Part shown: positions 24,335 to 31,082 of the stretch, piece by piece
How positions within the stretch are numbered: position 1 is the first letter of the stretch
Layout of the letters: every line of letters starts with the position of its first letter
Source: Thermoleophilaceae bacterium
Lineage (GTDB): Bacteria > Actinomycetota > Thermoleophilia > Solirubrobacterales > JACPNS01
Length of the DNA: 64,000 bases
Assembly: GCA_016462645.1 (NCBI GenBank)
Contig: JAEMSX010000003.1
Coordinates: forward strand, 1 to 64,000
Direction: 5' to 3'
The notes under the pieces: generated by a model
Database searches by the model: none
The model's input: the letters and a program-made list of their open reading frames with translations, nothing else
What the model was told of the DNA's origin: nothing
Translations under genes and position numbers: made by a program

Positions 24335-24461
24335 CGGTCGGTCCGGGGGGGGGTGTTGCGAGCGCGTGCATTCGCTATCGGCTCACGGCGAGATTTACCC
24401 CGACTCCGACCTCAAAGTCTGCAGGACCATCTCGAAATCGATACCAAGGGACTAGGCCGCA
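24335..24461. other. Gap between tip 2 and its candidate immunity gene
   Basis: Contains a run of nine G residues at about 24345-24353, ten bases after the tip 2 stop. No gene, hairpin or clear promoter was seen. Codon and base composition around here is less GC-rich and less biased than in flanking genes. Confidence 0.4.
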
Positions 24462-24689
24462 ATGAATGACTTTGATGCGTCGCGTGAGCGACGCGACTAC
24501 CGAATCCTCGCGATATTCATTTGGGTCGTGGGTACGCTCGGTGCGCTCATTTCCGGAGCCCTTTTTCTATTCGGGGGGCTGTGGTGGGGCGTGCTCCTTC
24601 CGATTGCTTTCATAGTTGCGCTTCCTCAACTCGTCACGCATCTCACCGGGTACGAACGCCATCAGCGGGCGCTAAAAAAAAGGGAATAA
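24462..24689 (+). CDS. Small two-helix membrane protein (75 aa), candidate immunity protein for tip 2
   Basis: Starts MNDFDASRERRDYR and then has two hydrophobic segments (about residues 14-34 and 38-60), ending in basic HQRALKKRE. No family recognised. It lies downstream of RHS tip 2 and upstream of the third RHS core fragment, repeating the order tip - small membrane protein seen in cassette 1. Immunity against a membrane-active tip is an inference from position and topology. Confidence 0.55.
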   Translation: MNDFDASRERRDYRILAIFIWVVGTLGALISGALFLFGGLWWGVLLPIAFIVALPQLVTHLTGYERHQRALKKRE

Positions 24690-24695
24690 GTTGTT

Positions 24696-24727
24696 GTCAT
24701 TTCCCACTCTGTTCGGTCCATTTGATC
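24696..24727 (+). repeat. IS-end-like sequence, copy 2
   Basis: Imperfect direct copy of 21638-21670, immediately joined to the RHS fragment at 24722. It marks the right-hand recombination junction of the island. Confidence 0.4.
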
Positions 24728-24811
24728 ACCGACCAGGTCGGTAGCGTGCGAATGGTGGTTGACGCAGAGACGGGCAGCGTGGAGCAGGCGATCGACTACG
24801 ACGCCTTCGGC
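24722..24811 (+). pseudogene. RHS core fragment, copy 3 (90 bp)
   Basis: Identical to 22168-22257 and 23639-23728, encoding [18 protein letters not shown] through YDAFG, then fused to unrelated sequence that forms the 3' boundary of the opposite-strand membrane gene. Too short to function; a relic of a third cassette or a recombination scar. Confidence 0.9.
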
Positions 24812-24833
24812 GCTTGCTTCGCGCGCTCAGTGA

Positions 24834-25271
24834 CTACCGCGAGCCGTTCCGACGCATGCCACTGACGACGCTATGCGAGAGACCAGTCGCGAGCAACATC
24901 AAAACCGCCGGCACCACCATGAACGGCCCCAGCGTGACAATCCCGATCACGCTGACCAGCGCGACGAATCCGCTGAAGGCCCAAGCCATCCACAGCGGCG
25001 CGGTGTCGGCATCCTTGCGCGCCAGGTAGAGCAAGAGCGCGACGAAAGCGCCTGTCAGAAGCGGAGCCAAGGCCAGGAACACGCCCGCCGCTCCGCCGGA
25101 TTCAACGATCGTTTCGTTCAGAAGCATTTCGCCCTGGGGGCTGAGCTGCGTTGTGGTGACCGAACCAACCTGGAACGCGTAGTAGGCGAAGGCGATGCCG
25201 AAAAGAATTGGCGCGAGTGAGGCGAACGCGGCGTACTTGGTTCGCCGTTCGAGCGGAAGCGACTTGAACAT
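24834..25271 (-). CDS. Integral membrane protein, unknown function (145 aa)
   Basis: Cytoplasmic basic start (MFKSLPLERRTKY), then about four hydrophobic segments: AAFASLAPILFGIAFAYYAF, GVFLALAPLLTGAFVALLLY, MAWAFSGFVALVSVIGIVTL and FMVVPAVLMLLATGL. No recognised family. Its ATG overlaps the stop of the upstream GT2 gene in a TGATG arrangement, so the two are co-translated and it probably serves the polysaccharide cluster. Its 3' end lies 23 bp from the RHS fragment, so the tail might have been altered by that insertion. Confidence 0.7.
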   Translation of the reverse strand: MFKSLPLERRTKYAAFASLAPILFGIAFAYYAFQVGSVTTTQLSPQGEMLLNETIVESGGAAGVFLALAPLLTGAFVALLLYLARKDADTAPLWMAWAFSGFVALVSVIGIVTLGPFMVVPAVLMLLATGLSHSVVSGMRRNGSR

Positions 25272-26194
25272 CAGACCCCGTGAGCCCGATTCCAGGCAGC
25301 CGCCGCTTCGCGCAGCCCATCGCCATGCGACGGCTGGATCGCGGCGCGCGCGTGCCAGAGGAATCGCTTCGGTTCATGCTTGCGGGCGATCGCTGACGCG
25401 AACGCGCGTTCCAGATATGTGATCGCCACGAGCACGCGGACGATCGCCGCCTGCGCTGCGCCGTGGTGCTTGCGCATGTACAGATCCCGGCCGCGATGGA
25501 ACTCCACGATGCGGCGCTTCGCCGAGTCGCCGTGGGATAGGCCCTCGCGGTGGAAGACCTTGGAGTTCGGGACGTAGAGCGTGTGGCCGCCGGCGTCTGC
25601 AAGGCGCTTGCACAGATCAACCTCGTCGCCGTAAACGAAGAAGTCCTCATCGAGATTCCCGATCGCATTCGACTTCTCGGTGCGCAGCAGCAACGCTGCC
25701 GACTGCGCCCAGTCAACACGCCGCGTCTCCGCGCCGCCGCTCTGAACAGTGAAGACGCGGTGCAGCCACAGGGCCCCCGCAAGCGCCGTCCCGACGCTCG
25801 TGAACTTCCAGGCGCAAGGCTGAGCAACCCCATCGCCGTTCATCAAGAGCGCGCCGGCCGCCGCGGCCTCCGGGTCAGCCCGCAGCGCGTCGATCAAAGC
25901 CCCGACAGCACCTTCAGTGATCTCCGAATCTTCATTCAGCAGCAGTGCAAATTCGCCGGCCGCCTCCCGCAGCAACTGCGAGTCATTCGCCGCCTTGCCC
26001 GTCCGCCGCGTCAGCTGAATCAGCCGCACGTGCTCGCGCCCCTCGGCGTACTTCGGCGATCCGTCGTCGGACGCGTTATCAAGCAGCAGCGTCTCGTAGG
26101 ACACGCCCTCGGGCGTCCACCGCTCGATCGCGTCGAGGCACTTCTCCAGCAGCTCGCCGCCGTTGGTGTTGACGATGCAATACGACAGATCCAC
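25271..26194 (-). CDS. Family 2 glycosyltransferase (rhamnosyltransferase-like)
   Basis: About 307 residues, GT-A fold, probably cytosolic or membrane-peripheral. Motifs: LSYCIVNTNGGELLEKCLDAI at the N-terminus, LLLDNASDDGS for nucleotide-sugar binding, LLLNEDSEI as the DxD-equivalent metal site, and DEDFFVYGDEVDLCKRL, the (E/Y)D motif common in WbbL-type rhamnosyltransferases. It is the first gene of a two-gene minus-strand unit with the 145-residue membrane protein, and is transcribed divergently from the GT4 gene 46 bp away. It presumably adds a sugar in envelope polysaccharide or glycolipid assembly; donor and acceptor are unknown. Confidence 0.88.
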   Translation of the reverse strand: MDLSYCIVNTNGGELLEKCLDAIERWTPEGVSYETLLLDNASDDGSPKYAEGREHVRLIQLTRRTGKAANDSQLLREAAGEFALLLNEDSEITEGAVGALIDALRADPEAAAAGALLMNGDGVAQPCAWKFTSVGTALAGALWLHRVFTVQSGGAETRRVDWAQSAALLLRTEKSNAIGNLDEDFFVYGDEVDLCKRLADAGGHTLYVPNSKVFHREGLSHGDSAKRRIVEFHRGRDLYMRKHHGAAQAAIVRVLVAITYLERAFASAIARKHEPKRFLWHARAAIQPSHGDGLREAAAAWNRAHGV

Positions 26195-26228
26195 GGCCGC
26201 GAGCGTACCGGCCGCCTGCGCTGCCAGC

Positions 26229-26234
26229 GATAAT
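26229..26234 (+). promoter_or_regulatory. -10 element of a leaderless promoter (GT4 gene)
   Basis: GATAAT ends exactly six bases before ATG 26241, so transcription would start at or next to the start codon. The surrounding CGATAATCCC recurs before 27350 and 29378. Confidence 0.6.
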
Positions 26235-26240
26235 CCCCCG

Positions 26241-27329
26241 ATGCGCGTCCGAGTCGTCGATCCGCCCGCCTACACGCCGCCCTACGACCACGCCCTGTGC
26301 GCGGCGCTCGCGGCTGCCGGGGCAGAGGTGGAACTGGTCACTTCAGAGTTCCGCCACGGGCCGCGGCCGGAGCCGATCGGCTACGCGCTGAACGACCACT
26401 TCTACCGCGTCGGCGGACCGCTCCCGGTCAAGCTGGCCCAGCACCCGCTCGACATGCTGCGCCTGCGCCGACTCCCGAAGACGGACGTCACGCACTTCCA
26501 GTGGCTGCCGATTCAAGCGATCGATCGTCACCTGCTTCCCAAGGGCCCGACCGTCCTCACCGCACACGACGTGATCCCGCGCGAACCGCGCCCCGGCCAG
26601 CTCGGCGCGCTCGGCAAGACCTACAACTCGGTCGATGCCGTCGTCGTGCACAGCCGCCACGGCCGCGACGTCCTGATCGAGGCGCTCGACGTCGAGGCGA
26701 GCAAGGTCCACGTGATCCCGCACGGCGTATTCGAGCACCTGACCAAGGTCCCGAACCCCAAGCCGCTACCGCCCGAGTTTGCAGCAGTCGAGAAGCCCGT
26801 CGTCCTGCAGTTCGGACTGATGCGCCCATACAAAGGCATCGACCTCATGCTCGAAGGCTTCGCCGCCGCAGACCCCGACGCAGAGCTCTGGCTCGCCGGC
26901 GCCGCGCGCATGGACACCGAGGTGCTCAAGAAGCTCACGCGCGACCTCGGCATCGAGGACCGCGTGCGCTGGGTCGAACGCTTCATCGGCGACGACGAGC
27001 TCGGCGCGTACTTCGAGCGCGCAGACGTGGTCGCCCTGCCGTACCGCCAGATCGATCAGTCGGGAGTGCTCTTCACCGCGCTCGCGTTCGGCAAGCCGCT
27101 GCTGCTCACGCGCGTTGGGGGATTCAGCGAGATTGCGGATGACCACGGAGCGGCGCTCGCCGTTGCGCCAGATGATCTGACCGCGATCGCCCGCGGCCTG
27201 ACCGAGCTGCTCGGCAACCCCGACGAGCGGGCGAAGCTTGCCGCCGCCGCTGGCGCGCTCGCACAGGGCGAGTTCGCCTGGTCGTCGATCGCTCGCCGCA
27301 CGCTCGGTCTCTACAGCAGCCTCGCCTGA
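26241..27329 (+). CDS. Family 4 glycosyltransferase
   Basis: About 362 residues, GT-B fold retaining glycosyltransferase. N-terminal domain MRVRVVDPPAYTPPYDHAL; C-terminal domain carries VLQFGLMRPYKGIDLMLEGF (the usual hinge/R-K motif), RVRWVERFIGDDEL, and the donor-site EX7E-like region VVALPYRQIDQSG ... AFGKPLLLTRVGGFSEI. ATG 26241 is chosen because of its spacing to a -10 element, and the protein start then matches the family. The following GT2 gene begins 20 bp after its stop. Role: one transfer step in envelope polysaccharide synthesis; sugar unknown. Confidence 0.88.
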   Translation: MRVRVVDPPAYTPPYDHALCAALAAAGAEVELVTSEFRHGPRPEPIGYALNDHFYRVGGPLPVKLAQHPLDMLRLRRLPKTDVTHFQWLPIQAIDRHLLPKGPTVLTAHDVIPREPRPGQLGALGKTYNSVDAVVVHSRHGRDVLIEALDVEASKVHVIPHGVFEHLTKVPNPKPLPPEFAAVEKPVVLQFGLMRPYKGIDLMLEGFAAADPDAELWLAGAARMDTEVLKKLTRDLGIEDRVRWVERFIGDDELGAYFERADVVALPYRQIDQSGVLFTALAFGKPLLLTRVGGFSEIADDHGAALAVAPDDLTAIARGLTELLGNPDERAKLAAAAGALAQGEFAWSSIARRTLGLYSSLA

Positions 27330-27334
27330 CCCGC

Positions 27335-27340
27335 GATAAT
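27335..27340 (+). promoter_or_regulatory. -10-like GATAAT before the membrane GT2 gene
   Basis: GATAAT lies nine bases before ATG 27350, inside the short gap after the GT4 stop; the next bases CCCGCC repeat the pattern seen at 29362. It may give a near-leaderless internal transcript. Confidence 0.45.
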
Positions 27341-27349
27341 CCCGCCGCG

Positions 27350-28489
27350 ATGCGCACCGCCCTTGAGATCCTCTTCTGGCTGTCCGCCGGCCTGCTCATC
27401 TACGCGCAGTTCGGGTATCCGTTGCTGCTCGCGATCCTCTCCAAGCCCGCGCCGCAGGCGCCGTTCCTGAAGGACGACGCGTACCCGGCCGCCACGCTGA
27501 TCATCGCCGCCTACGCCGAAGCCACCGTGATCGAGGCCAAGGTCAAGAACGCGCTCGCGCTCGACTACCCGCGTGAGCGCCTGCAGATCGTCGTCGCCTG
27601 TGACGGCTCGCCCGACGACACGCCCGCGATCGCCCGCGCCGCCGGTGCCGACCTCGTCCTCGACCTCCCGCACGGCGGCAAGATGGCCGCGCAGAACGCC
27701 GCAGTCGAGCAGGCGACCGGAGAGATTCTCGCCTTCTCCGATGCCAACACGATGTGGGAGCCGGGCGCCCTGAAACGCCTGATCGACGCCGCAAGCGCGC
27801 CGGGCACCGACTACGTCTGCGGCCGCGTCAACTTCGTCAACGAGTCCGGCGACAACCAGGAAGGCCTCTACTGGCGCTACGAGATGTGGCTGCGCGCCCG
27901 CGAGTCGTCGCTGAAATCTGTGACCGCCGGGAACGGCGCGATCTACGCCGTGAACCCGACCGCCTACAAGGAGATCGCCCCCGTCACCGGCCACGACCTC
28001 ACGCTGCCGTTCCGCACCGTGAAACTCGGCGGCCGCGCAATCTATGCGCCGGCGGCGCGTGCATCCGAGGTGATGGTCCCGAACATCAGCGGCGAGTTCA
28101 AACGCAAGCGCCGCATGATGAGCTTCGCCTGGCCGATCATCCTCGGCGGCGGGATGCTCAATCCGAAGGGCTACGGCGCCACCTACACCTGGATGATCTT
28201 CTCGCACCGCGTGCTCAGATACAAGGCTCCGTTCCTGCACCTGGTCGCGCTGATTACGAGTGCGATCCTCGCACCGGAGTCAACGCTCTACCTCGTGCTC
28301 CTGATCCTCCAGCTCGCGCTGCTCGCCGCCGCGCTGATCGCCCCGATCGTCAAGTTCAAGCCGTTCCTGATTGCCCGGTATTACGTGCTCACCACGGCCT
28401 CGGTCGCGCTTGGACTTGTGGACTACATGAAGAAGGGAACCGAGCAGATTCTCGACGAGGGCTGGACGCCGCCCGAGGGCACCCGCTAG
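27350..28489 (+). CDS. Membrane-bound family 2 glycosyltransferase
   Basis: About 379 residues. One N-terminal membrane helix (LEILFWLSAGLLIYAQFGY), then a GT-A catalytic domain with AATLIIAAYAEATVIEAKV, VVACDGSPDDT, GKMAAQNAAVEQATGEI and the metal site FSDANTMWEP. TGHDLTLPF and RRMMSFAW are consistent with the acceptor-site region of processive GT2 enzymes, and C-terminal helices follow (ALITSAILAPESTLYLVLLI and ALLAAALIAPIV). The architecture resembles polymerising or lipid-acceptor GT2 enzymes at the inner membrane. Its last four bases overlap the convergent HepT-like gene. Confidence 0.87.
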   Translation: MRTALEILFWLSAGLLIYAQFGYPLLLAILSKPAPQAPFLKDDAYPAATLIIAAYAEATVIEAKVKNALALDYPRERLQIVVACDGSPDDTPAIARAAGADLVLDLPHGGKMAAQNAAVEQATGEILAFSDANTMWEPGALKRLIDAASAPGTDYVCGRVNFVNESGDNQEGLYWRYEMWLRARESSLKSVTAGNGAIYAVNPTAYKEIAPVTGHDLTLPFRTVKLGGRAIYAPAARASEVMVPNISGEFKRKRRMMSFAWPIILGGGMLNPKGYGATYTWMIFSHRVLRYKAPFLHLVALITSAILAPESTLYLVLLILQLALLAAALIAPIVKFKPFLIARYYVLTTASVALGLVDYMKKGTEQILDEGWTPPEGTR

Positions 28490-28824
28490 CCCGACTGAAG
28501 CTGAGCCTGCAGCTCGAGCAGTGAGGCTCGAAACTTCGGGACTTCGAGTTCAACGCTCTCGCCCACCATCGCGGAATCGACAAAGGCGTAGTCGTGTGCG
28601 ATCGAGTTACGCATCGCCTTGATCAGCGGCCAGTCAGAGCCGAAGAGTGCCTCCCTGCGATCCGGAGATATTCCATTGGCCGACTCGATCGCAGAACTCA
28701 GCTGCATGCAGACGGCGTCAAAGAGCAGATCGTCGTCGACTGTGCCCTTGCGGGCCATGTGACTGTTGAGAATTCGGATGTGCTCGAGTGAAATCTCAAC
28801 TCTCTCTGCGTCTGAACGTGTCAC
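28486..28824 (-). CDS. hepT: HepT-like HEPN RNase toxin (type VII toxin-antitoxin)
   Basis: 112 residues. The HEPN signature RX4HXY is present as R72-NSIA-H77-D-Y79 (RNSIAHDY), the RNase active site and, in studied systems, the tyrosine that the MntA partner modifies with AMP. The overall helical pattern and length fit DUF86/HepT. Its start overlaps the end of the MNT gene by four bases, so antitoxin is made first. It sits between glycosyltransferase genes, a typical mobile toxin-antitoxin insertion. Family call is firm; activity in this cell is inferred. Confidence 0.85.
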   Translation of the reverse strand: MTRSDAERVEISLEHIRILNSHMARKGTVDDDLLFDAVCMQLSSAIESANGISPDRREALFGSDWPLIKAMRNSIAHDYAFVDSAMVGESVELEVPKFRASLLELQAQLQSG

Positions 28825-29324
28825 AGGGCGACTGCCTCGTCAAGTGCGGACGATCGGATCCTTCCTTTCAGGCCTCGCGACGGAATCACATCGACGTCGT
28901 GGTCGAGGATCCCGTGGATCTCGCGCTGAAGTCGAGCGAGGTCCACAAGAGTGAAGGGGGATTCGATGTCGATCAACAGGTCTATGTCACTGGTCGGACC
29001 GTCTTCTCCGCGCGCCACTGATCCGAAGACGCGAACGTTTGATGCACCGGCGTGGGCCACCTCATCGAGCACCTGCCGGCGGTGGCGCACCAGTTTGCGA
29101 CCCAGGTCAGACTTTGGCCGGAACCGCGGCCCGGCAAGCTTCAGAAGTCGTGAGACCTCAGGCTGGCTACGGTCGAGCGCACTCGCGATTTCGCGCTGAG
29201 TCATGCCTGCCTGATTGGCGTCCGCCGCCGCTTCGATCAGCAGCTTTCGTGCTTCTTCGCGCAATCGACCAGCCTTTGCTGCGGCCTCGGCGAGCTCGGC
29301 GGACATCTCGGCGTGAAAGTGCAT
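28821..29324 (-). CDS. mntA: MntA-type nucleotidyltransferase antitoxin with N-terminal HTH
   Basis: 167 residues. The C-terminal minimal nucleotidyltransferase has the GSX10DXD motif (G101-S102 ... D113-I-D115, seen as FGSVARGEDGPTSDIDLLID). Residues 40-62 (GMTQREIASALDRSQPEVSRLL) look like a helix-turn-helix, an addition to the basic MNT domain. By analogy with MntA-HepT it would neutralise the HEPN toxin by adding AMP to its active-site tyrosine, and the HTH suggests it also represses its own promoter. A TATCAT -10 ends six bases before ATG 29324 and overlaps a perfect palindrome, supporting autoregulation. Shares a four-base overlap with the toxin gene. Confidence 0.85.
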   Translation of the reverse strand: MHFHAEMSAELAEAAAKAGRLREEARKLLIEAAADANQAGMTQREIASALDRSQPEVSRLLKLAGPRFRPKSDLGRKLVRHRRQVLDEVAHAGASNVRVFGSVARGEDGPTSDIDLLIDIESPFTLVDLARLQREIHGILDHDVDVIPSRGLKGRIRSSALDEAVAL

Positions 29325-29331
29325 GCACCAA

Positions 29332-29349
29332 TGATAGCAATTGCTATCA
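29332..29349. promoter_or_regulatory. 18-bp perfect palindrome, probable MntA operator
   Basis: TGATAGCAATTGCTATCA is self-complementary. On the minus strand it overlaps the -10 (TATCAT, 29336-29331) of the HTH-MNT gene; on the plus strand its right half (TTGCTA) can serve as a weak -35 for the divergent sugar transferase promoter. Likely bound by the HTH of the antitoxin. Confidence 0.7.
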
Positions 29350-29361
29350 AAGTAAGTGAGC

Positions 29362-29367
29362 GATAAT
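29362..29367 (+). promoter_or_regulatory. -10 element of the sugar transferase promoter
   Basis: GATAAT ten bases before ATG 29378; the context CGATAATCCCGCC matches the element at 27335. The short leader contains CAGG only, a weak ribosome binding site. Confidence 0.55.
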
Positions 29368-29377
29368 CCCGCCCAGG

Positions 29378-29959
29378 ATGCGCCGCGCCTTCGACATCGT
29401 CACCTCCGCCCTGGCGCTGCTCGTCGCCAGTCCGATTCTGCTGGGCGCGATCCTCTGGATCGTGATCGAGTCGCCGGGTTCGCCGTTCTTCCGCCAGAAG
29501 CGCGTCGGCAAGGACAATCAGGACTTCCAGTTGATCAAGCTGCGCACGATGGTCAAGAACGCCGAGTCAAAAGGCGCGGGCCTCGCGGTCGATGAGAACG
29601 ACGACCGCATCCTCAAATCAGGCGCCTTCTTACGCCGCTTCTCGATCGACGAGATTCCCAACCTGATCAACGTGCTGAAGGGCGAGATGAGCATCATCGG
29701 CCCCCGCCCGACAGTCCGCGCGCAGGTCGACAAGTACAACGAGCATCAGCTGCGCCGTCTTGAGGTCAAGCCCGGCATCACGGGCTGGGCCCAGGTCAAC
29801 GGTCGCGCCGCACTCCCCTGGAGCGAGCGCATCGATCTCGACGTCTGGTACGTCGATCACCGCAGTGCGACGCTCGACCTCCAGATTCTGCTCCGGACCG
29901 TGAAGCTCCTCTTCACCGGCGACGACCTCTACCGCGGAGAAACCGGCGGCTGGAAATAG
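29378..29959 (+). CDS. Bacterial sugar transferase (undecaprenyl-phosphate sugar-1-phosphate transferase)
   Basis: 193 residues, the short catalytic form of the WcaJ/PglC family. One N-terminal membrane/re-entrant helix (IVTSALALLVASPILLGAIL), then the signature blocks FRQKRVGKDNQDFQLIKLRT, LRRFSIDEIPNLINVLKGEM, SIIGPRP, and GITGWAQVNGR. It attaches the first sugar phosphate to the lipid carrier and so starts the repeat unit that the neighbouring GT2 and GT4 enzymes would extend. The upstream HEPN-MNT pair separates it from them. Confidence 0.93.
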   Translation: MRRAFDIVTSALALLVASPILLGAILWIVIESPGSPFFRQKRVGKDNQDFQLIKLRTMVKNAESKGAGLAVDENDDRILKSGAFLRRFSIDEIPNLINVLKGEMSIIGPRPTVRAQVDKYNEHQLRRLEVKPGITGWAQVNGRAALPWSERIDLDVWYVDHRSATLDLQILLRTVKLLFTGDDLYRGETGGWK

Positions 29960-29998
29960 CGCATCCCCCTCGCGCCCGTAGCTCTACTGCCGCCCATC

Positions 29999-30019
29999 TT
30001 GCATGCCTGAGGCATGCAA
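29999..30019. repeat. Palindromic repeat unit 1
   Basis: TTGCATGCC-TGA-GGCATGCAA, a nine-base stem with a three-base loop. Three units start at 29999, 30062 and 30125, exactly 63 bp apart. Confidence 0.9.
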
Positions 30020-30020
30020 G

Positions 30021-30043
30021 GAAAAACCGCGGCCAAAGGCCGC
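30021..30043 (-). terminator. Probable terminator of the alpha/beta-hydrolase gene
   Basis: On the minus strand: GCGGCC-TTT-GGCCGC followed by GGTTTTTCC. It lies in the convergent gap after the stop at 30183. Confidence 0.55.
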
Positions 30044-30061
30044 TTGCCTATCGGGGATCCG

Positions 30062-30082
30062 TTGCATGCCTCAGGCATGCAA
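30062..30082. repeat. Palindromic repeat unit 2 (opposite orientation)
   Basis: Same stem as unit 1, with TCA instead of TGA in the loop, i.e. the inverted orientation. Confidence 0.9.
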
Positions 30083-30124
30083 AAAGAAAGGCTTGGCAAT
30101 GGGGTCGTTCTGACGGCCACGGAC

Positions 30125-30145
30125 TTGCATGCCTGAGGCATGCAA
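30125..30145. repeat. Palindromic repeat unit 3
   Basis: Same sequence and orientation as unit 1, followed by a run of A. The trio fills the gap between two convergent genes. Confidence 0.9.
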
Positions 30146-30182
30146 AAAAGGCGACGGTGCGAAACGAGCGGGCGGGAGAACG

Positions 30183-31037
30183 CTAGGCCCGGCGCTTCTT
30201 GCGCGCGGTGCCGTTCTTGCCGACAGCCTTGGGCGACCAGCAGTCGTCCACGAAGTCGATCACTTCGCCGGTGATGCGCGCCGGCGTGAGGCGCAGCTCG
30301 GCGATCGAGTTGGCGTCGATCAGCGTCGCGTCAGGCATCAGGGCCGCGAGGTCCTTGGCGTCGTTGTACGGGTGGATCGGGTCGTGGTGATGGCCGATCA
30401 CAAGCGCCGGCTGCGTGATGTTGCGGCGCTGCTCCTGCGTCGGGGCGATCTGTCCGTAGAAGAGGCCCTTCAAGATGTCCACCGTGGACTTCGGATCGCG
30501 CTTGACCAGGTCCAGCAGGATGTTCGCGCCGAACGGCATCGGCCGCTCGGGGATCAGGCGCGCCGTCCCGGAGATCACCTGCGCGACCGGCTCGGCCCAC
30601 TCGGCCAGAGCGGCGAACGGAGTGAAGAACAGCGGTCCGCCGATCATCGCGTTCTCGAGCGCGGGCATCTCGATCACGAGGCCGCGGACGCGCTTCGGGT
30701 TGTCAGTCGCGAGCTGCAGCGCGATGTTCGCGCCCAGCGAGGTGCCGATCACCACGGCCTGCGTGATCTCAAGATCTTCGAGCACGGAATCGACCGCCGC
30801 GGCGTAGCGCGGGATGTCCCAGTTGTAGAGGTGATCGCGGTGACCGTCGGACTTGCCGTGGCCGGCGAGGTCGATCGTGATCGTCATGTTGCCGTCCTCG
30901 GCGAGCGCCAGCGCGAGCGGCTCCTGCATGCGCGCGCTCATCATCAGACCGTGGATCAACACCACTGCGCGCTTGCCGCGGCCATAGGTCTCGTAAGCGA
31001 GACGGTGTCCTTCAAAGGTTGCGTAGCCGGGCGCCAT
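30183..31037 (-). CDS. Alpha/beta hydrolase
   Basis: 284 residues, cytosolic. Oxyanion-hole motif LIHGLMMS, DLAGHGKSDG, the nucleophile elbow GTSLGAN (serine nucleophile), and late candidate acid and base residues around VIGHHHDPIHP and DANSIAELRL. The C-terminus is basic (GTARKKRRA), which is unusual but short. The start ATG 31037 is preceded by TAGATT ending six bases upstream, i.e. a leaderless promoter. It stands alone, convergent to the polysaccharide cluster. Substrate cannot be predicted. Confidence 0.85.
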   Translation of the reverse strand: MAPGYATFEGHRLAYETYGRGKRAVVLIHGLMMSARMQEPLALALAEDGNMTITIDLAGHGKSDGHRDHLYNWDIPRYAAAVDSVLEDLEITQAVVIGTSLGANIALQLATDNPKRVRGLVIEMPALENAMIGGPLFFTPFAALAEWAEPVAQVISGTARLIPERPMPFGANILLDLVKRDPKSTVDILKGLFYGQIAPTQEQRRNITQPALVIGHHHDPIHPYNDAKDLAALMPDATLIDANSIAELRLTPARITGEVIDFVDDCWSPKAVGKNGTARKKRRA

Positions 31038-31043
31038 CAGGTC

Positions 31044-31049
31044 AATCTA
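31044..31049 (-). promoter_or_regulatory. -10 element of a leaderless promoter (hydrolase)
   Basis: TAGATT on the minus strand, six bases before ATG 31037. Confidence 0.55.
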
Positions 31050-31082
31050 CAGCCTCAGCGCAGAGCTCGAAGGTGTTTTCGC

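Noticed and set aside
24345-24353. G9 homopolymer after RHS tip 2, considered as a phase-variation tract
   Set aside because: It lies outside any reading frame, ten bases after the stop, with no promoter evident around it, so slippage would have no obvious effect.
29929-30141. Minus-strand open frame whose translation repeats CMPxAC every 21 residues
   Set aside because: The repetition is caused by the 63-bp-spaced DNA palindromes (63 is divisible by three); there is no ribosome binding site, and the frame runs into the sugar transferase gene.
29999-30145. CRISPR array
   Set aside because: Only three palindromic units of 21 bp, alternating orientation, spacers of 42 bp, and no cas genes.
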